Assembly (NCBI GenBank): GCA_029582155.1
Contig: CM055897.1
Location: forward strand, 6,108,661 to 6,172,660
Reading direction: 5' to 3'
Length of the DNA stretch: 64,000 nt
Source: Panopea generosa
Taxonomy: Eukaryota > Mollusca > Bivalvia > Adapedonta > Hiatellidae
Made by a program: the position numbers and the translations under genes. Below, in pieces: positions 33,431-43,679 of this stretch (position 1 is its first letter; every line of letters starts with the position of its first letter). The notes below the pieces were generated by a model that ran no database searches, was not told the DNA's origin, and saw only the letters and a program-made list of their open reading frames with translations.

Positions 33431-33655
33431 ACAATGTTCATTTTGTCACTAATTTGATCAAGAACCATGTATCCATTTTGTCACTAATTTGATCAGGACA
33501 AGTGTACACATTTTGTTCACTAACTTGATCCTGACACGTGCACACATTTTGTCACTATCTTGATCCTGTCACGTGTACACATTTTGTCACTTATTTGATC
33601 AAGACACGTGTACACATTTTGTCACTAATTTGATCAGGACACATGTACAAATGCT
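33431..33655 (+). repeat. 35-bp minisatellite, about 6 units
   Basis: The unit contains 'gacacgtgtacacattttgt' and 'cactaatttgatca'. Its core GACACGTGTACACA is a relative of the GACATGTGTACAA core in the preceding arrays. Confidence 0.85.
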
Positions 33656-33995
33656 CACATATGGTCTAGCATGTCTGTTACTGTAGATTATTATTTATTT
33701 ATGTCATAGGTTTATAGGTAGATTGTTTTTTTCACCAAGACAAGCACATATATGTCAAATCTAACACTATCAGTAGTCAATAGTTTGGATATATTATTAT
33801 GTTTTTTCCCCCAATTAATCTCCCTCGTCATTGCAAGGTGTTATGATGAAACATCAATGTTGACCTTACAATAGACAAACACTATAATACGTCATTGTAG
33901 GTAGTGGATTGTCGTCTGCTGCAACAACATTGTTTATAGAATGACTGCACACTCACAAGAGTTTAACGTCATTTTCATCACATGACAGGCCATAT
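33656..33995. other. unassigned
   Basis: Nothing recognised. Confidence 0.3.
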
Positions 33996-34110
33996 AGCAT
34001 ATCTAGTGTTACTGGTGGTCTCAGGGCTTGAGTCCAGGACCTCAGTGTTGAAAGGTTAGTCATTGTAGATGACAGCTCCTTAGTCCAATAGGCCATGGAC
34101 AATCCACACT
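33996..34110 (-). mobile_element. SINE fragment, family D head
   Basis: The minus strand shows 'ccatggcctattggactaag' and, farther in, 'gaggtcctggactcaagccc', aligned with the type II tRNA-like head at 22345-22530. The body is missing or too diverged. Confidence 0.45.
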
Positions 34111-34148
34111 TGCACTATATAAAAACTTTCACTAAACTTATGTTACAA

Positions 34149-34191
34149 TGACCTCGACTTCAATGACCTTGACTTCAGTGACCTTGACTTT
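34149..34191 (+). repeat. 15-bp x 3 repeat of nuclear-receptor-like half-sites
   Basis: Three tandem copies of TGACCTTGACTTCAG (the first has TGACCTCGAC). The reverse complement of each core reads TCAAGGTCA, the extended half-site used by ERR/SF-1-type monomeric nuclear receptors. No function is shown; it could be a simple short tandem repeat. Confidence 0.6.
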
Positions 34192-34752
34192 GTTTCTGGG
34201 TAAACATTTTCTAACATGTTTACATTACCCATGCCTTACAATCTACTGCTATTGTGTGTACCATATGAGATTTAACATATTACAACTCACAGGTAAAAAT
34301 AAAGTTTGTTTGGAAGCCATAAAAGTGTACACACAGATCAAAAATAACGTAAATAATTTCTATATTCAATTTGTTATGTTTGAAGCAGCCCTACTAATGG
34401 TTCAGATTGACAGAGAATCATGTTAAATTTAACAAAATTAGATTTCTGTCTCGAGTGAGCTAAAAACATGGTAACATATGCAAATAATGCATACAAATTT
34501 TTTATTCCAGGTTCTTGGCTTTTTTTACAATATCTATATAAATTATCATTTTTTTAAATTTTAGCATTACTGGTAGTATAATGAATATATCAAGATATGA
34601 AATCGAAGTGATACTTATGAGATACAGTTCATTCACAAATGCTAGTCTATAAAATAAATTATCTTGAGTACTTATAGGAATGATATTTATAGAATTCAAT
34701 ATATTCGACATTTCCCCGAAATCAATACTGGATTGAATCAACTTCCTTCAGA
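34192..34752. other. unassigned AT-rich stretch
   Basis: Nothing recognised. Confidence 0.3.
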
Positions 34753-35370
34753 CTATGTTTTAGGGCTGTGCATTGGCATTTTTTTTCATCTGAGATGCAT
34801 ATCGCGATACTTCATTTTAAGAATAATATGTATCACGATACATATTGCCTGTGAAAATAAAAAGTGATGCATATTGCAATATGTAAGTTACGGTGCAATG
34901 CGCATCACGATACCAATATTTTAACTGTATCTTATGCAATCACCATGATTGTTTAATAAGGTGTATGTAATAACTATGCTCGTATGCAACCTAAAAGTAT
35001 CTTTTACAGAGAATAACAAAACTTATTACACTGCATAACTCTGAGAGTGATGAAAGAAACAAAGTGGGATAGTACATGATTCGAAGGAGATGCTGTTCGT
35101 AATATATGTCACATGTTTAGTCAGTTTATATCCGAAAATTTGTCTTGCTTTTTAAAAAATCGTTCTTTTTTGTTTGTCAGTTTATAAGATAGTTTTTTAT
35201 GTTTCATCAAGAATTGAATTGTGATGCACAATATCTGACAATTGTATCGATGGATCGAATGTCTTAAGAATGCATTGCAATCTATTGGAAGTTTCATTTA
35301 ACACCCGATACACACATCGGCAAAAAGGTGAATCGATGCATCTGTGAATCGTTACACGTCTACTATGTTC
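34753..35370. mobile_element. non-autonomous hAT-like element with 8-bp target duplication
   Basis: The element spans 34761-35362. Left end TAGGGCTGTGCATT; the complement of the right end reads TAGACGTGTAACGATT, a short imperfect terminal inverted repeat. It is flanked by CTATGTTT (34753-34760) and CTATGTTC (35363-35370), an 8-base duplication with one mismatch, the length made by hAT transposases. The interior is rich in ATGCAT/ATCGATG phrases ('gatgcatatcgcgatac', 'gaatcgatgcatctg'). No transposase frame is present. Confidence 0.7.
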
Positions 35371-35404
35371 AGATGTATAACTTCATAATGTACACTAACT
35401 TGTG

Positions 35405-35627
35405 TGAGCGCTACAACACAATTAATCATTAGTATTGATATGATATGAGAGCATCATATATTGTACACTTTATACACTTTCAAGCTTCGAAAATTCCACT
35501 CATCCGCTCGAAAATACCAATATAATTATCAGCATCAGTATTGATATGACATGAGGGCATCGAATACTATACACTTCATACAATGTCAGGTTTCAAAACT
35601 TCACCCATCCACTCAAAAATCTGAGAG
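35405..35627 (+). repeat. tandem duplication, two diverged copies of about 110 bp
   Basis: The first copy has 'agtattgatatgatatgaga' and 'ccactcatccgctcgaaaat'; the second has 'agtattgatatgacatgagg' and 'cacccatccactcaaaaat'. Divergence indicates an old event. Confidence 0.75.
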
Positions 35628-36090
35628 ACCAAACAGCTGTTGGGGAGTAAACTTTCAAATGCATTCATCTTGTGGGACGATAAAAATATAGTCTTTAATA
35701 TACAGCTAACCTAAAATATATCATTTGGAACAGGTAAATATGACTTGTCCCTTGTCATCACTTCAATATCCAAGTTACAATTTATCATAAGACAGAATTC
35801 AGTTCCAAGATGTTTTAAAGCACATGGATTTGTATTCAAGGGAAGTAACTCCATTGATATTGCTAATTTTTGCAAGCTCATTTAGGAAGAAAATGGCACA
35901 TAAAAATAAAATGATGGTTTATAATAAAGTAAACTCTCCGATATAAACTCTGGTAAAAAAATGACAGCTAACCACATTAAAGCAACTGCACATGTAAATA
36001 CTCAGTCAACTAGTGCAACGTACACCAATTCAGACAGCCCCTTTATTTTGGATACGGACAACGCAGTCTCTCTCACATCCATCCAATTCA
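35628..36090. other. unassigned
   Basis: Nothing recognised. Confidence 0.3.
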
Positions 36091-36655
36091 CACACACACA
36101 GGCAGGAGTAACTGCCTTTGGTTAGTCCCTTACCCCATCTGACTTCTTTCAAAAAAAAAAAATCCAATCTATTTTCAATCCATCATATATAACCAAATAA
36201 AAAACAACATGTCATACCAGACTATAGTTGTGTTGAGCCGGATAAGTCTTGCAATAATCCGTTAAAATTTGTGCCACTTTATTTATGACTAAACTTTTTA
36301 GCCCTTAAATGAGTGATTTGAAAGGGTCTTATTCAGAAACAGTTGGCTCAATATTTCTGTTGTTGGGCTTACTTTGTCACGTAATACCTTCCCCAGCTGG
36401 CTGTGCATACCGTATAAGAATATTCATTATAGTTTTTGCACAACAGGTGTCAGAAGACAGTTGGGGGTATGTGGCCATTCTTAGAAGTAAAAGGCCTTTA
36501 CTAAACTTTATGTTCGTCACATTTTTTTCTTTTTCTTTTTTTTTGTTTTATATGATGGATTGAACATAGATTTGAAAAATAAATTGGATAAAAAAAATTG
36601 AGAAAAAAAAGTGAGATGGGGTAAGGTCTGTTACTCCTGTCTGTGTTCACACACT
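36091..36655. mobile_element. foldback element with long inverted arms
   Basis: The left arm (36091-36200) includes GGCAGGAGTAACTGCC, CTTACCCCATCT and 'caatccatcatatata'. The right arm (36530-36655) carries the complements in reverse order (tatatgatggattg, GATGGGGTAAG, TTACTCCTGTCTGTG). The arms are about 100 bp and diverged, separated by about 330 bp of spacer. No coding capacity. Confidence 0.7.
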
Positions 36656-37620
36656 GTTGATATCTGTCAATGGCAGTTTAATTTGATATTAGATTTAAAC
36701 ATTGAATATTATTGAAATACATTGAAAGGTTTCCATTATTTAGGGGATGACAGAAATAATAATAAATGGGAAAAAATGACATATACAAAATCACTTAGAA
36801 CAAGTACATTTTCAGGTATTCTAGTCCCTCAGGATAAATAGGTATAAATGTATTTTCGAGGCCTGACTTCTCTATGTGTTTAACAGGTCTTCATTAATAT
36901 GCAATGGTATTATTCTAACTGTCCTTGCCATGTATTCACAGATATCTCAACCTAAGGATGCACTTGTAACTCAAAGTTTTAATTTTTATTAACATTATGA
37001 TTTCTGAACAGTTATCATGGCATTGACAATTATGGTTCAAATATCTATGTCTAGATTATAAACATTTTCCATAAAACATTTATACCTACAAGCATTTTCA
37101 CTTTCATAAAACATTCATAACTTTTAATACAGAATTTTTAACATTCACCTTGAGTGCACCCACATGCTAAGATGTTTTTTTGAATAAGGGAACAGGAACC
37201 AAATATATTACACAGACAGTTTCAGCACCACAGATCATAATATTGTATTGTAGGTGGATCCATCCAGTTGCAAGAATTTTACTTTGAATTATTACATTAA
37301 AATATCTAAAATCTACAAGCTTACAAAAAATGAAAAGTACAGTCACCAAACAATATAAAAATATTCATTACTATCCTCATATAAGTTAACAAAAGAGCTG
37401 GCCTTCCCCTTTGTATTTTATAATAAAGATTATCTTTGCCAACGATGGTCTTCCTAAACCATCAACTTGCTGATTTTCTTAAATGGATGCTTCCATCCAT
37501 AATTTTGGTGGATTCCATTATCAATTTAAAAGAGTTTCAGTAATTTATTTATTTTCAAACACTGTTGAATCAGAGCAAATTGTGAGATGTAAATTGGTCT
37601 GAGTCTAAATTATTTGTAAA
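36656..37620. other. unassigned intergenic sequence
   Basis: AT-rich, nothing recognised. Confidence 0.3.
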
Positions 37621-37765
37621 TGGGCCAACACTCAAGAGATATGAAAACCCAACACTCCAGAGATATGAAAACCCAACACTCCAGAGATATGAAAACCCAA
37701 TAATCAAGAAATATGAAAACCCAACAATCAAGAAATATGAAAACCCAACACTCAAGAGATATATG
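37621..37765 (+). repeat. 24-bp minisatellite, about 5-6 units, with an inverted partner
   Basis: The unit is 'aacactccagagatatgaaa' plus accc. An inverted fragment of the same sequence (tttcatatctcttgaatg, ttttcatatcttttgaaag) lies at about 37947-37985, so transcripts could fold back. Confidence 0.85.
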
Positions 37766-38121
37766 AAATCGCAAAATGCATATATCCATATCCTACAGTA
37801 ACTATTGTCTGTTTGTGTTATTGGCTGTTTACTTGAGATGTTACTGAATAATTTGGTACCTCCTGCATAAGTGTCACTTTTTCATTTCAAAGTAAGTCCC
37901 CTCTAAACCTTGTGTTGTGTTTCATACCTTTTCCTATGCTGCATTTTCATATCTCTTGAATGTTGGTTTTCATATCTTTTGAAAGTACTGCTGTGAACAG
38001 CAAGGTAAGAGTTAGTTAAGGACAGATGTTAAACTTCTGTGCACAATTTTTCTGTGTTTTGTTCCAATATGTCGTGTACTTCCATGGTTACATTACATGC
38101 ACTCTCACCACACACATTATC

Positions 38122-38127
38122 TTTATT
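38122..38127 (-). terminator. candidate polyadenylation signal of the Dispatched gene
   Basis: On the minus strand AATAAA lies 59 bases after the stop codon (38186-38188). This gives a short 3' untranslated region; a more distal site cannot be excluded. Confidence 0.35.
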
Positions 38128-38185
38128 ATTCTTGTCTTCGCCGTTGAGCAGTTTTCTCTCACACTGATTATCTGGACTCACGCTT

Positions 38186-40899
38186 TCACTTTTTGGGCCG
38201 TGGGTAATATCTCCCGGGACGACTGCGATAGTTGCTAGCATATGGAGTTCCGCTATTTGAATCTGATGATCTGTCTGGCAAATAGTCATGTTCGGTAGCG
38301 TTAGTGTCTATACTAGGGTGATATGGGTACCCAGAACTTGACGTTGACATTGTCGACTCTGACATAGTGTACACCGTCCGATCAATTCGACTTGGTGATA
38401 AAAGTGAGCAACAGTCCAGTGACGGCCAGTGAAATTGTCCAAAACCTCCCTCCGGGCCAATCACGTTGAGCAATGACTGAAAGAAGAGGGTGGAGTAAAC
38501 CCAGCTGATCGAGATAACCAACATAAGAAATATTCCAAACTTTTGATACACGAGTGTAACAGATGGTAACATGAAAGATCCAGCAAGAAATGTTGTCAGC
38601 GCAGCAACAAATATGACGTTGCCAACACGCACAAGTGAGCAATATACACGATTCTGTCTATCAAGATCTGGAGCAAGTCTGTAAGCCACCCCATAATGCA
38701 ATGTGTGGTCTATAGATAGGCCAACTGCCACTGTAATGATCACAGATTCTAAAATATTCAGCTCCCATCCAAGTAGCACAATAGATGCTATGGTGACCAA
38801 CATTATAAATGATATTGTTATCATCGCATAGATTGTGATTAAAACATTCAATGAGGTAAAAAATGTCACAACAGTAGCAACAAGTATAGATATTCCAAAC
38901 GCAACCGGAATACCTTCCGCTAAACTTTTCTGAATGTTAAAGAATTTTAAATCACTTACAAACCAACCATTTCTCATCTCTACTGGTGCTGATAACAGAC
39001 GCTCATTAACCCATTGATTCACTCTTTTATAAAATGCACCAACTGATTCGTATTCATAGGAGTAAGTCAAATTTGCAGAGAACTGAACCACAAGGGCACT
39101 TATTTTGTTCCCTCTGTATTTTAAACCTGGTGTATACTTGTCCCATGAATACAGATTCTGTTTCATGGCCAATGGAATGTACTTATTTATGCATCTTTCA
39201 AATACGTTTTGTTGATATGGGAATCGATTATTCCTACAGCAAATCTTTTCTTCTTTGGTACAGTTTTGTTTCATGTAGCGAATAAAGAAATCTATATAGC
39301 AATTTGTTGTCTCAAATGCTTCTACCTTTCTGTAAAACTCTGTCTCCCGAATAGCTCTACAAAACTGTCTTAACCATAATTGTGCCTGTGGGGTACCAGG
39401 ATTAAAACTGGTATCATACTCCAAAGTCCCCTTTTCATGAGGATTCAATTTGTCTCCATTATCTGTATCTTTTACTCCCCACACTATTGTTAATGGCATC
39501 AGTGTTTTTCCTTCACCAACCGATTTTTCAAACCAAAAACTCTCTCTTAACTCTTGGTCATACATTTCCATGAGGTGTTCGCTGCGGAACACCTGAAAAT
39601 GGAATGAGGTAGGCAGACGTAACTTTGGATAATGGAACACCAAAACTCCACTGAATATTCCTACACAACCTAATAAAATAATCCACAAATATCGCAAACG
39701 TATAACAAACTTTGGTAACAATCTTTCAAAAAAAATGCGGTAATAATGTCGCATCTTTTTGTATATCTTGGGACTGTTAATAAAACAAAAGTTACACCAT
39801 TTTTCTTCGATAACAATGGCTGCAGGTGTCCACGTAATCATGAAAACTAGATTACACACCATGGTTGTTCCTGCATAGATACTGAAACATTTTATTGACG
39901 TGATTGGACTGACAACGTTGGCGAAGAGAGCACCTGCTGTTGTTAAACTGGTAACAAACATTGACAGAGTCGCATGCTTTAACGTGTCCGAAACTAGCTT
40001 TTCTAACGTACCATTATTTCTTTCCTTTTTCGCCAAATGCCATATTTTTGAGTAAACAAAAACGTCGTCCGCTCCAATGGCAATAACCATTAAAACAGTC
40101 ACGAGATTCATGTATGGAAAAAATTTGATTTCAAATACAAAAACGTATAAAAAATAAGCGAGTTCCAATGACCAGAACATTGTGATAAACGTCATGATTG
40201 TAACAAAAATAGATCCCGTAAATATCCAAACAATAAAAAATATAACAATGCCACTGACTGTGATCCATTTGCTGTCTTTTGATAAATAATGATGAAACAG
40301 ATGATCCTTTATTCCGAAGTCAGCAGCAACAATCTCTACGCTCCCCATGGGCTCTGCCCTTGCCTCCATATCTAAATATAGCTGAATCGCATCTTCTAAC
40401 TTTTTGGAAGTCGTCAATTGGAATGATACCGGTAGAAATGAAAGAGCAAAATTCAACTTCTTACTCTTCAATTGGAATGAGCGATCCGATATGAAGTGCA
40501 TTATGTTGTAGATGGCGTTGTGTTTTTGACACTGTTTTGGTATGTTTGAACATTTTGAGAACGATTCTCCGTACGGAGAGTGCCGAAAGTCACAATTATC
40601 CGTCAGAGAAAAATTCTGGTAATATTTAACGCACAACTGCACATTATTTCTCACATTCATCACGTCTGCTGCAGAGATATTTGAGCAACCTGGTTTATTT
40701 GTAAGCAGTGCCACGTAGTTTCCCAGGGATAATGGCCGACAGCAGTGAGATTTATCAGGAGGTCTCAGACAATTGCGTGTGTAGACTGGGCTGGAGGTGA
40801 CATATTTCTCTTCTAGCTTACACATGGCCTGGATGTTGGACAGTGTAAACAGGTCTTCACTAACAGGACTGTGATATATCACCTTAATCCAGCGTCCAT
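38186..40899 (-). CDS. DISP1: Dispatched-1, large last coding exon
   Basis: Dispatched exports cholesterol-modified Hedgehog from producing cells at the plasma membrane. The exon starts at acceptor tttctttacag|AT (completing Asp with the previous exon: VPG|D-GRWIK). It encodes about 904 residues with no internal stop and ends RYYPRPKK. In order it shows the cysteine-rich first extracellular domain (CCRPLSLGNYVALL), TM2-TM6 forming the sterol-sensing domain with GADDVFV in TM4, a large second extracellular domain rich in Cys pairs (NCYI, ICCR), then TM8-TM12 with VGLSIDHTLHYGVAYRL in TM10 and a Ser/Thr-rich cytoplasmic tail of about 70 residues. The TM4 aspartate pair (40064-40069) and the TM10 aspartate (38708-38710) correspond to the acidic residues that couple transport to ions in RND proteins and, in Dispatched, to sodium. 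The tail is much shorter than in vertebrate DISP1. Patched-type paralogues are less likely because of the specific loop sequences. Confidence 0.93.
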
Positions 40900-40943
40900 C
40901 TGTAAAGAAATAAAATACATTTATTAATTATAATATTTAAAGC

Positions 40944-41108
40944 TAAGGCCATTGTAAATTAATTGCTAGATTCTCATCCAAAAGGGGAGGAGGGGAGGAT
41001 TTTATTTTTTAATTAAAAAAAAAATTAAGATAAAAAGAGTCGGGGTGGCATAAAAATTAAGGAGGGGGGCAGGGATGATAATCTAGCAATTAATTTATTA
41101 TGGCCTAA
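40944..41108. mobile_element. PIF/Harbinger-like MITE, copy 1
   Basis: The element spans 40947-41105, beginning and ending GGCC, with terminal inverted repeats of about 33 bp (core AAATTAATTGCTAGATT, ending near TCATCC). It is flanked on both sides by TAA (40944-40946, 41106-41108). Three-base TWA duplications are characteristic of PIF/Harbinger elements. The interior is a purine-rich filler. A second copy lies at 57258-57444. Confidence 0.75.
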
Positions 41109-41499
41109 ATAAGCTGAACACAATATGACAGTCATAATGCTAACAACACTGTTTTCAATTCTGGACCCAGTTATCTCTGCACGACCAAACTCAAGAGGTC
41201 ATCTCATATTCATCTCAATGTTAAGTTTCATTATGACTTAATTGTAAACAAAGAGTACAGTATACTAAAGTTTTGCACTAGTCAATTGAAATTTTCACCT
41301 GACTAGTGGTCTTAGCAAAACGATGACCTGTGTTGGTCTTTATGCATGTTGCTAAGATCTATAGGTTTTCAGTAATGTAAACAGTGTTGACATTTGTTTT
41401 GGTGGCAATTATTGTTTCAAGATAAACTAGTTTGATGCCCCATAGCCATCTTTTTATTTTTATTCCATTGATAAGCAGATTCTATGAAAATTGATATAC

Positions 41500-42010
41500 A
41501 ACATTGCATCTCATTGTCATTCGTCTCTCACCGCTTATTCAAGTAGGACTACGGATATTTGTGTATGAGAGTATTGGTAAACCTTTCAGGATCCCAGGAA
41601 ATACTCTGGCATGGTTAACTGATCATCTGTTAGCCCTTGATGGCATAAAAATGAACAATAAGGGAAGTTATCAGTTGCTTGTGATGTACTCAATACTGGT
41701 TAACCCTTTACTTCATATAGACGCCTTTTGACACCTCTAATATAGACACCTTTGGACACATAATATAGAAGGCTTTTGAATTATTTGGTGAATTATGTTT
41801 ATATTAACTGACAGAGTGGAAAACAGTGCAGGAAGTGTTCAGATTGCTCGTTACGAGCAATCTGAACTCTTCCTGCACTGTTTTCAAAGGCCTTCTGTGA
41901 TTGGTGCAGGAAAACGCGTATCTATGGAGTAAAGGGTTAACCTACCAGGATACCAGACTAGAGTGGTTAGGTTAAATGATCATCTGTTAGCCCTTGATGG
42001 CATAAAAGGG
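41500..42010 (+). mobile_element. two head-to-tail SINE family B bodies, the second split by a MITE
   Basis: The first body (41500-41650) has 'ctcaccgcttattcaagtag', 'ttcaggatcccagg' and 'ctgttagcccttgatggcat'. The second begins at about 41660 ('gggaagttatcagttgcttg'), breaks at TTAA (41700-41703) where the MITE sits, and resumes after 41937 with 'cctaccaggataccagacta' and 'ctgttagcccttgatggcat'. Confidence 0.7.
41704..41936. mobile_element. piggyBac-like foldback MITE, copy 2 (cleanest copy)
   Basis: Left end CCCTTTACTTCATATAGACG, right end TATCTATGGAGTAAAGGG, flanked by TTAA at 41700-41703 and 41937-41940. An internal stem of about 33 bp with one mismatch occupies 41819-41885. The host SINE supplies the empty-site comparison. 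It has no coding capacity, so it would need a transposase supplied elsewhere. Confidence 0.9.
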
Positions 42011-42064
42011 ATGCTAAACATTAAAATAAAAATAAATCGAACCAATTTTGATGTTCTACCTCAC

Positions 42065-42296
42065 CTGGTACATCACAGAAGAAAGGTCTGCGCTGCTTTA
42101 TTCTGCCTCTCCTGTAACGGTATGTTGCCGAGGTGTTGCTATGGGACATTTGCGTATCCAGGACAACCAATTTGTTGTCCTTCTGTTGTATAATAGCTTC
42201 TTGTTGCCATTGAGACGGTGTAAGATCTGGATCATTGAGGAGATTGTGGTAAGCTGTCAAGCGATTGCTGATTTCAGTACCACGTGGCTCAAAACC
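42065..42296 (-). CDS. DISP1: Dispatched-1, exon with GFEPRGTE motif and furin-type site
   Basis: Follows the first transmembrane segment exon in phase 0 (acceptor atattttcag|GGT) and ends one base into an Asp codon. It encodes 77 residues of the first extracellular domain, opening with GFEPRGTEISNRL, a hallmark of Dispatched, and closing with PFFCDVP. Between them RYRR (bases 42108-42119) followed by G fits the furin consensus R-X-[K/R]-R, at the place where vertebrate DISP1 is known to be cleaved by a proprotein convertase. Confidence 0.92.
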
Positions 42297-42720
42297 CTGA
42301 AAATATTTAAATAAAATATACACATAACCATCATCCCTCTTATACTTTCAAATTGAAGTAAGCAGACATTGAAAACATTAGTAATGGAGAATATTCTTGA
42401 TTTTGGAATGTGTGTAACAGTATGGGGACATACTCCATGTATGGAATCTGGAATATAAATTAATGGGCGAAGTTCATATATTCAATCTAAAATACACGTG
42501 TATAGAAAAGGACATCATTAATATAATCTAGAAAATATATAATACTTAAACGGACAGAACTTATATCTGGAATTTGAAATATGTATCAAAGGGACACCAC
42601 CTGTAATTTATACATTGCAGAACAGATAACAAAGAGACTGAAGGCATATACTGAATTTGGAGTATAAATTAAAGTGTGATAATTTATATACATGTATTGA
42701 TTTTGGATTTTTTTTGTGGT
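42297..42720. other. start of the 5.6-kb Dispatched intron
   Basis: Loose repetition of 'tggaatctggaatataaatt' / 'ctggaatttgaaatatgtat' phrases at 60-100-base spacing (42430-42680), probably an old minisatellite. Confidence 0.35.
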
Positions 42721-42986
42721 TTAACCCTTTACTCCAAAGATACACATTTTCCTGCACCAATCACAGAAGGCCTTTGAAAACAGTGCAGGAAGAGTTCAGA
42801 TTACTTGTAACGAGCAATCTGAACACTTCCTGCACTGTTTTCCACTCTGTCAGTTAATATAAACATAATTCACCCAATAATTCAAAAGCCTTTTATATTA
42901 GAGGTGTCCAAAGCCTTCTATATTAGGTGTCCACAGGCATCAATATTACAGGTGTCTAAAGGCGTCTATATGAAGTAAAGGGTTAA
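42721..42986. mobile_element. piggyBac-like foldback MITE, copy 3 (inverted orientation)
   Basis: The element spans 42725-42982 between TTAA at 42721-42724 and 42983-42986. It opens CCCTTTACTCCAAAG and closes TATATGAAGTAAAGGG. Relative to copy 2 it is inverted and carries extra 'aggtgtccaaagg'-type repeats near the right end. Confidence 0.88.
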
Positions 42987-42989
42987 CAC

Positions 42990-43065
42990 CATTATATATG
43001 GCATATCCAGTTTTATTGGTGGAGGAAGACCTCAGCATGAATCAGAGGGAACCACCAGCGTGATT
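42990..43065. mobile_element. SINE fragment, family D body
   Basis: 'ggcatatccagttttattgg' and 'tggaggaagacctcag' match the body of the copy at 56290-56545; the tRNA-like head is absent. Confidence 0.45.
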
Positions 43066-43679
43066 TTGGAATGTTATAAATATGCGCATGGGAATGAATT
43101 CTAAATTTAAATCAGAATATAATCATGAAGAATTAAACTCTGAAATATATCCGAATACAGCAAAATGTACAGTAAGGAGGCATACAATCTAAATTTGGTT
43201 AACATCTTCATGTCAAATATGTGAAAAACCAGATAAATGCAATACAAAAAGTTTCTGGTTACATACCAACCAAATTTTATTTTAACCATTTATCCTTTGT
43301 AGCAAGTGCATATTAAATTACCACTAGATGTAACAAATATTTGAGTAACATAACTGTGCATGTGTCCCAAGAAACAGGTTAAATCAAATATGAATAAAGA
43401 ACATAATAAAACAGTTTTGCATTCACATTTGAACGTGATGTTTCTCTTTTTAGTAGAGAATCACAATAAAGATACATGTATAAATAAAGGAAGACAGACA
43501 CCAGCAAACATGAAGCACACTGTACTAATAATGGATCTTAATGAAACATATAAAAACTGTTTCGTTACTTCCTAGATTAAATCAAATCAATATACTTAGT
43601 GAAATTTCACCAAAAGACTGAAATGGGAAAATGCATAGCAACAATTGTTTTACATTTTGATCAAGCTCTTCGTCCCATG
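43066..43679. other. Dispatched intron, unassigned
   Basis: AT-rich; nothing recognised. Confidence 0.3.

Larger units (their letters stand above)
40900..42064 (-). other. Dispatched intron between the GFEPRGTE exon and the last exon
   Basis: Donor CCAG|gtgagg (reading minus strand at 42064), acceptor tttctttacag at 40900. It holds a Harbinger-like MITE and a family B SINE dimer with an inserted piggyBac-like MITE. The stretch 41109-41480 shows nothing else. Confidence 0.8.

Noticed and set aside
26998..33655. A CRISPR-like array
   Set aside because: Units are contiguous tandem repeats with no unique spacers, in a eukaryotic genome.
38186..40899. Patched or NPC1 instead of Dispatched
   Set aside because: The GFEPRGTE exon, the CRP-SLGNYVALL loop and the HYGVAYRLAPD motif are those of Dispatched.
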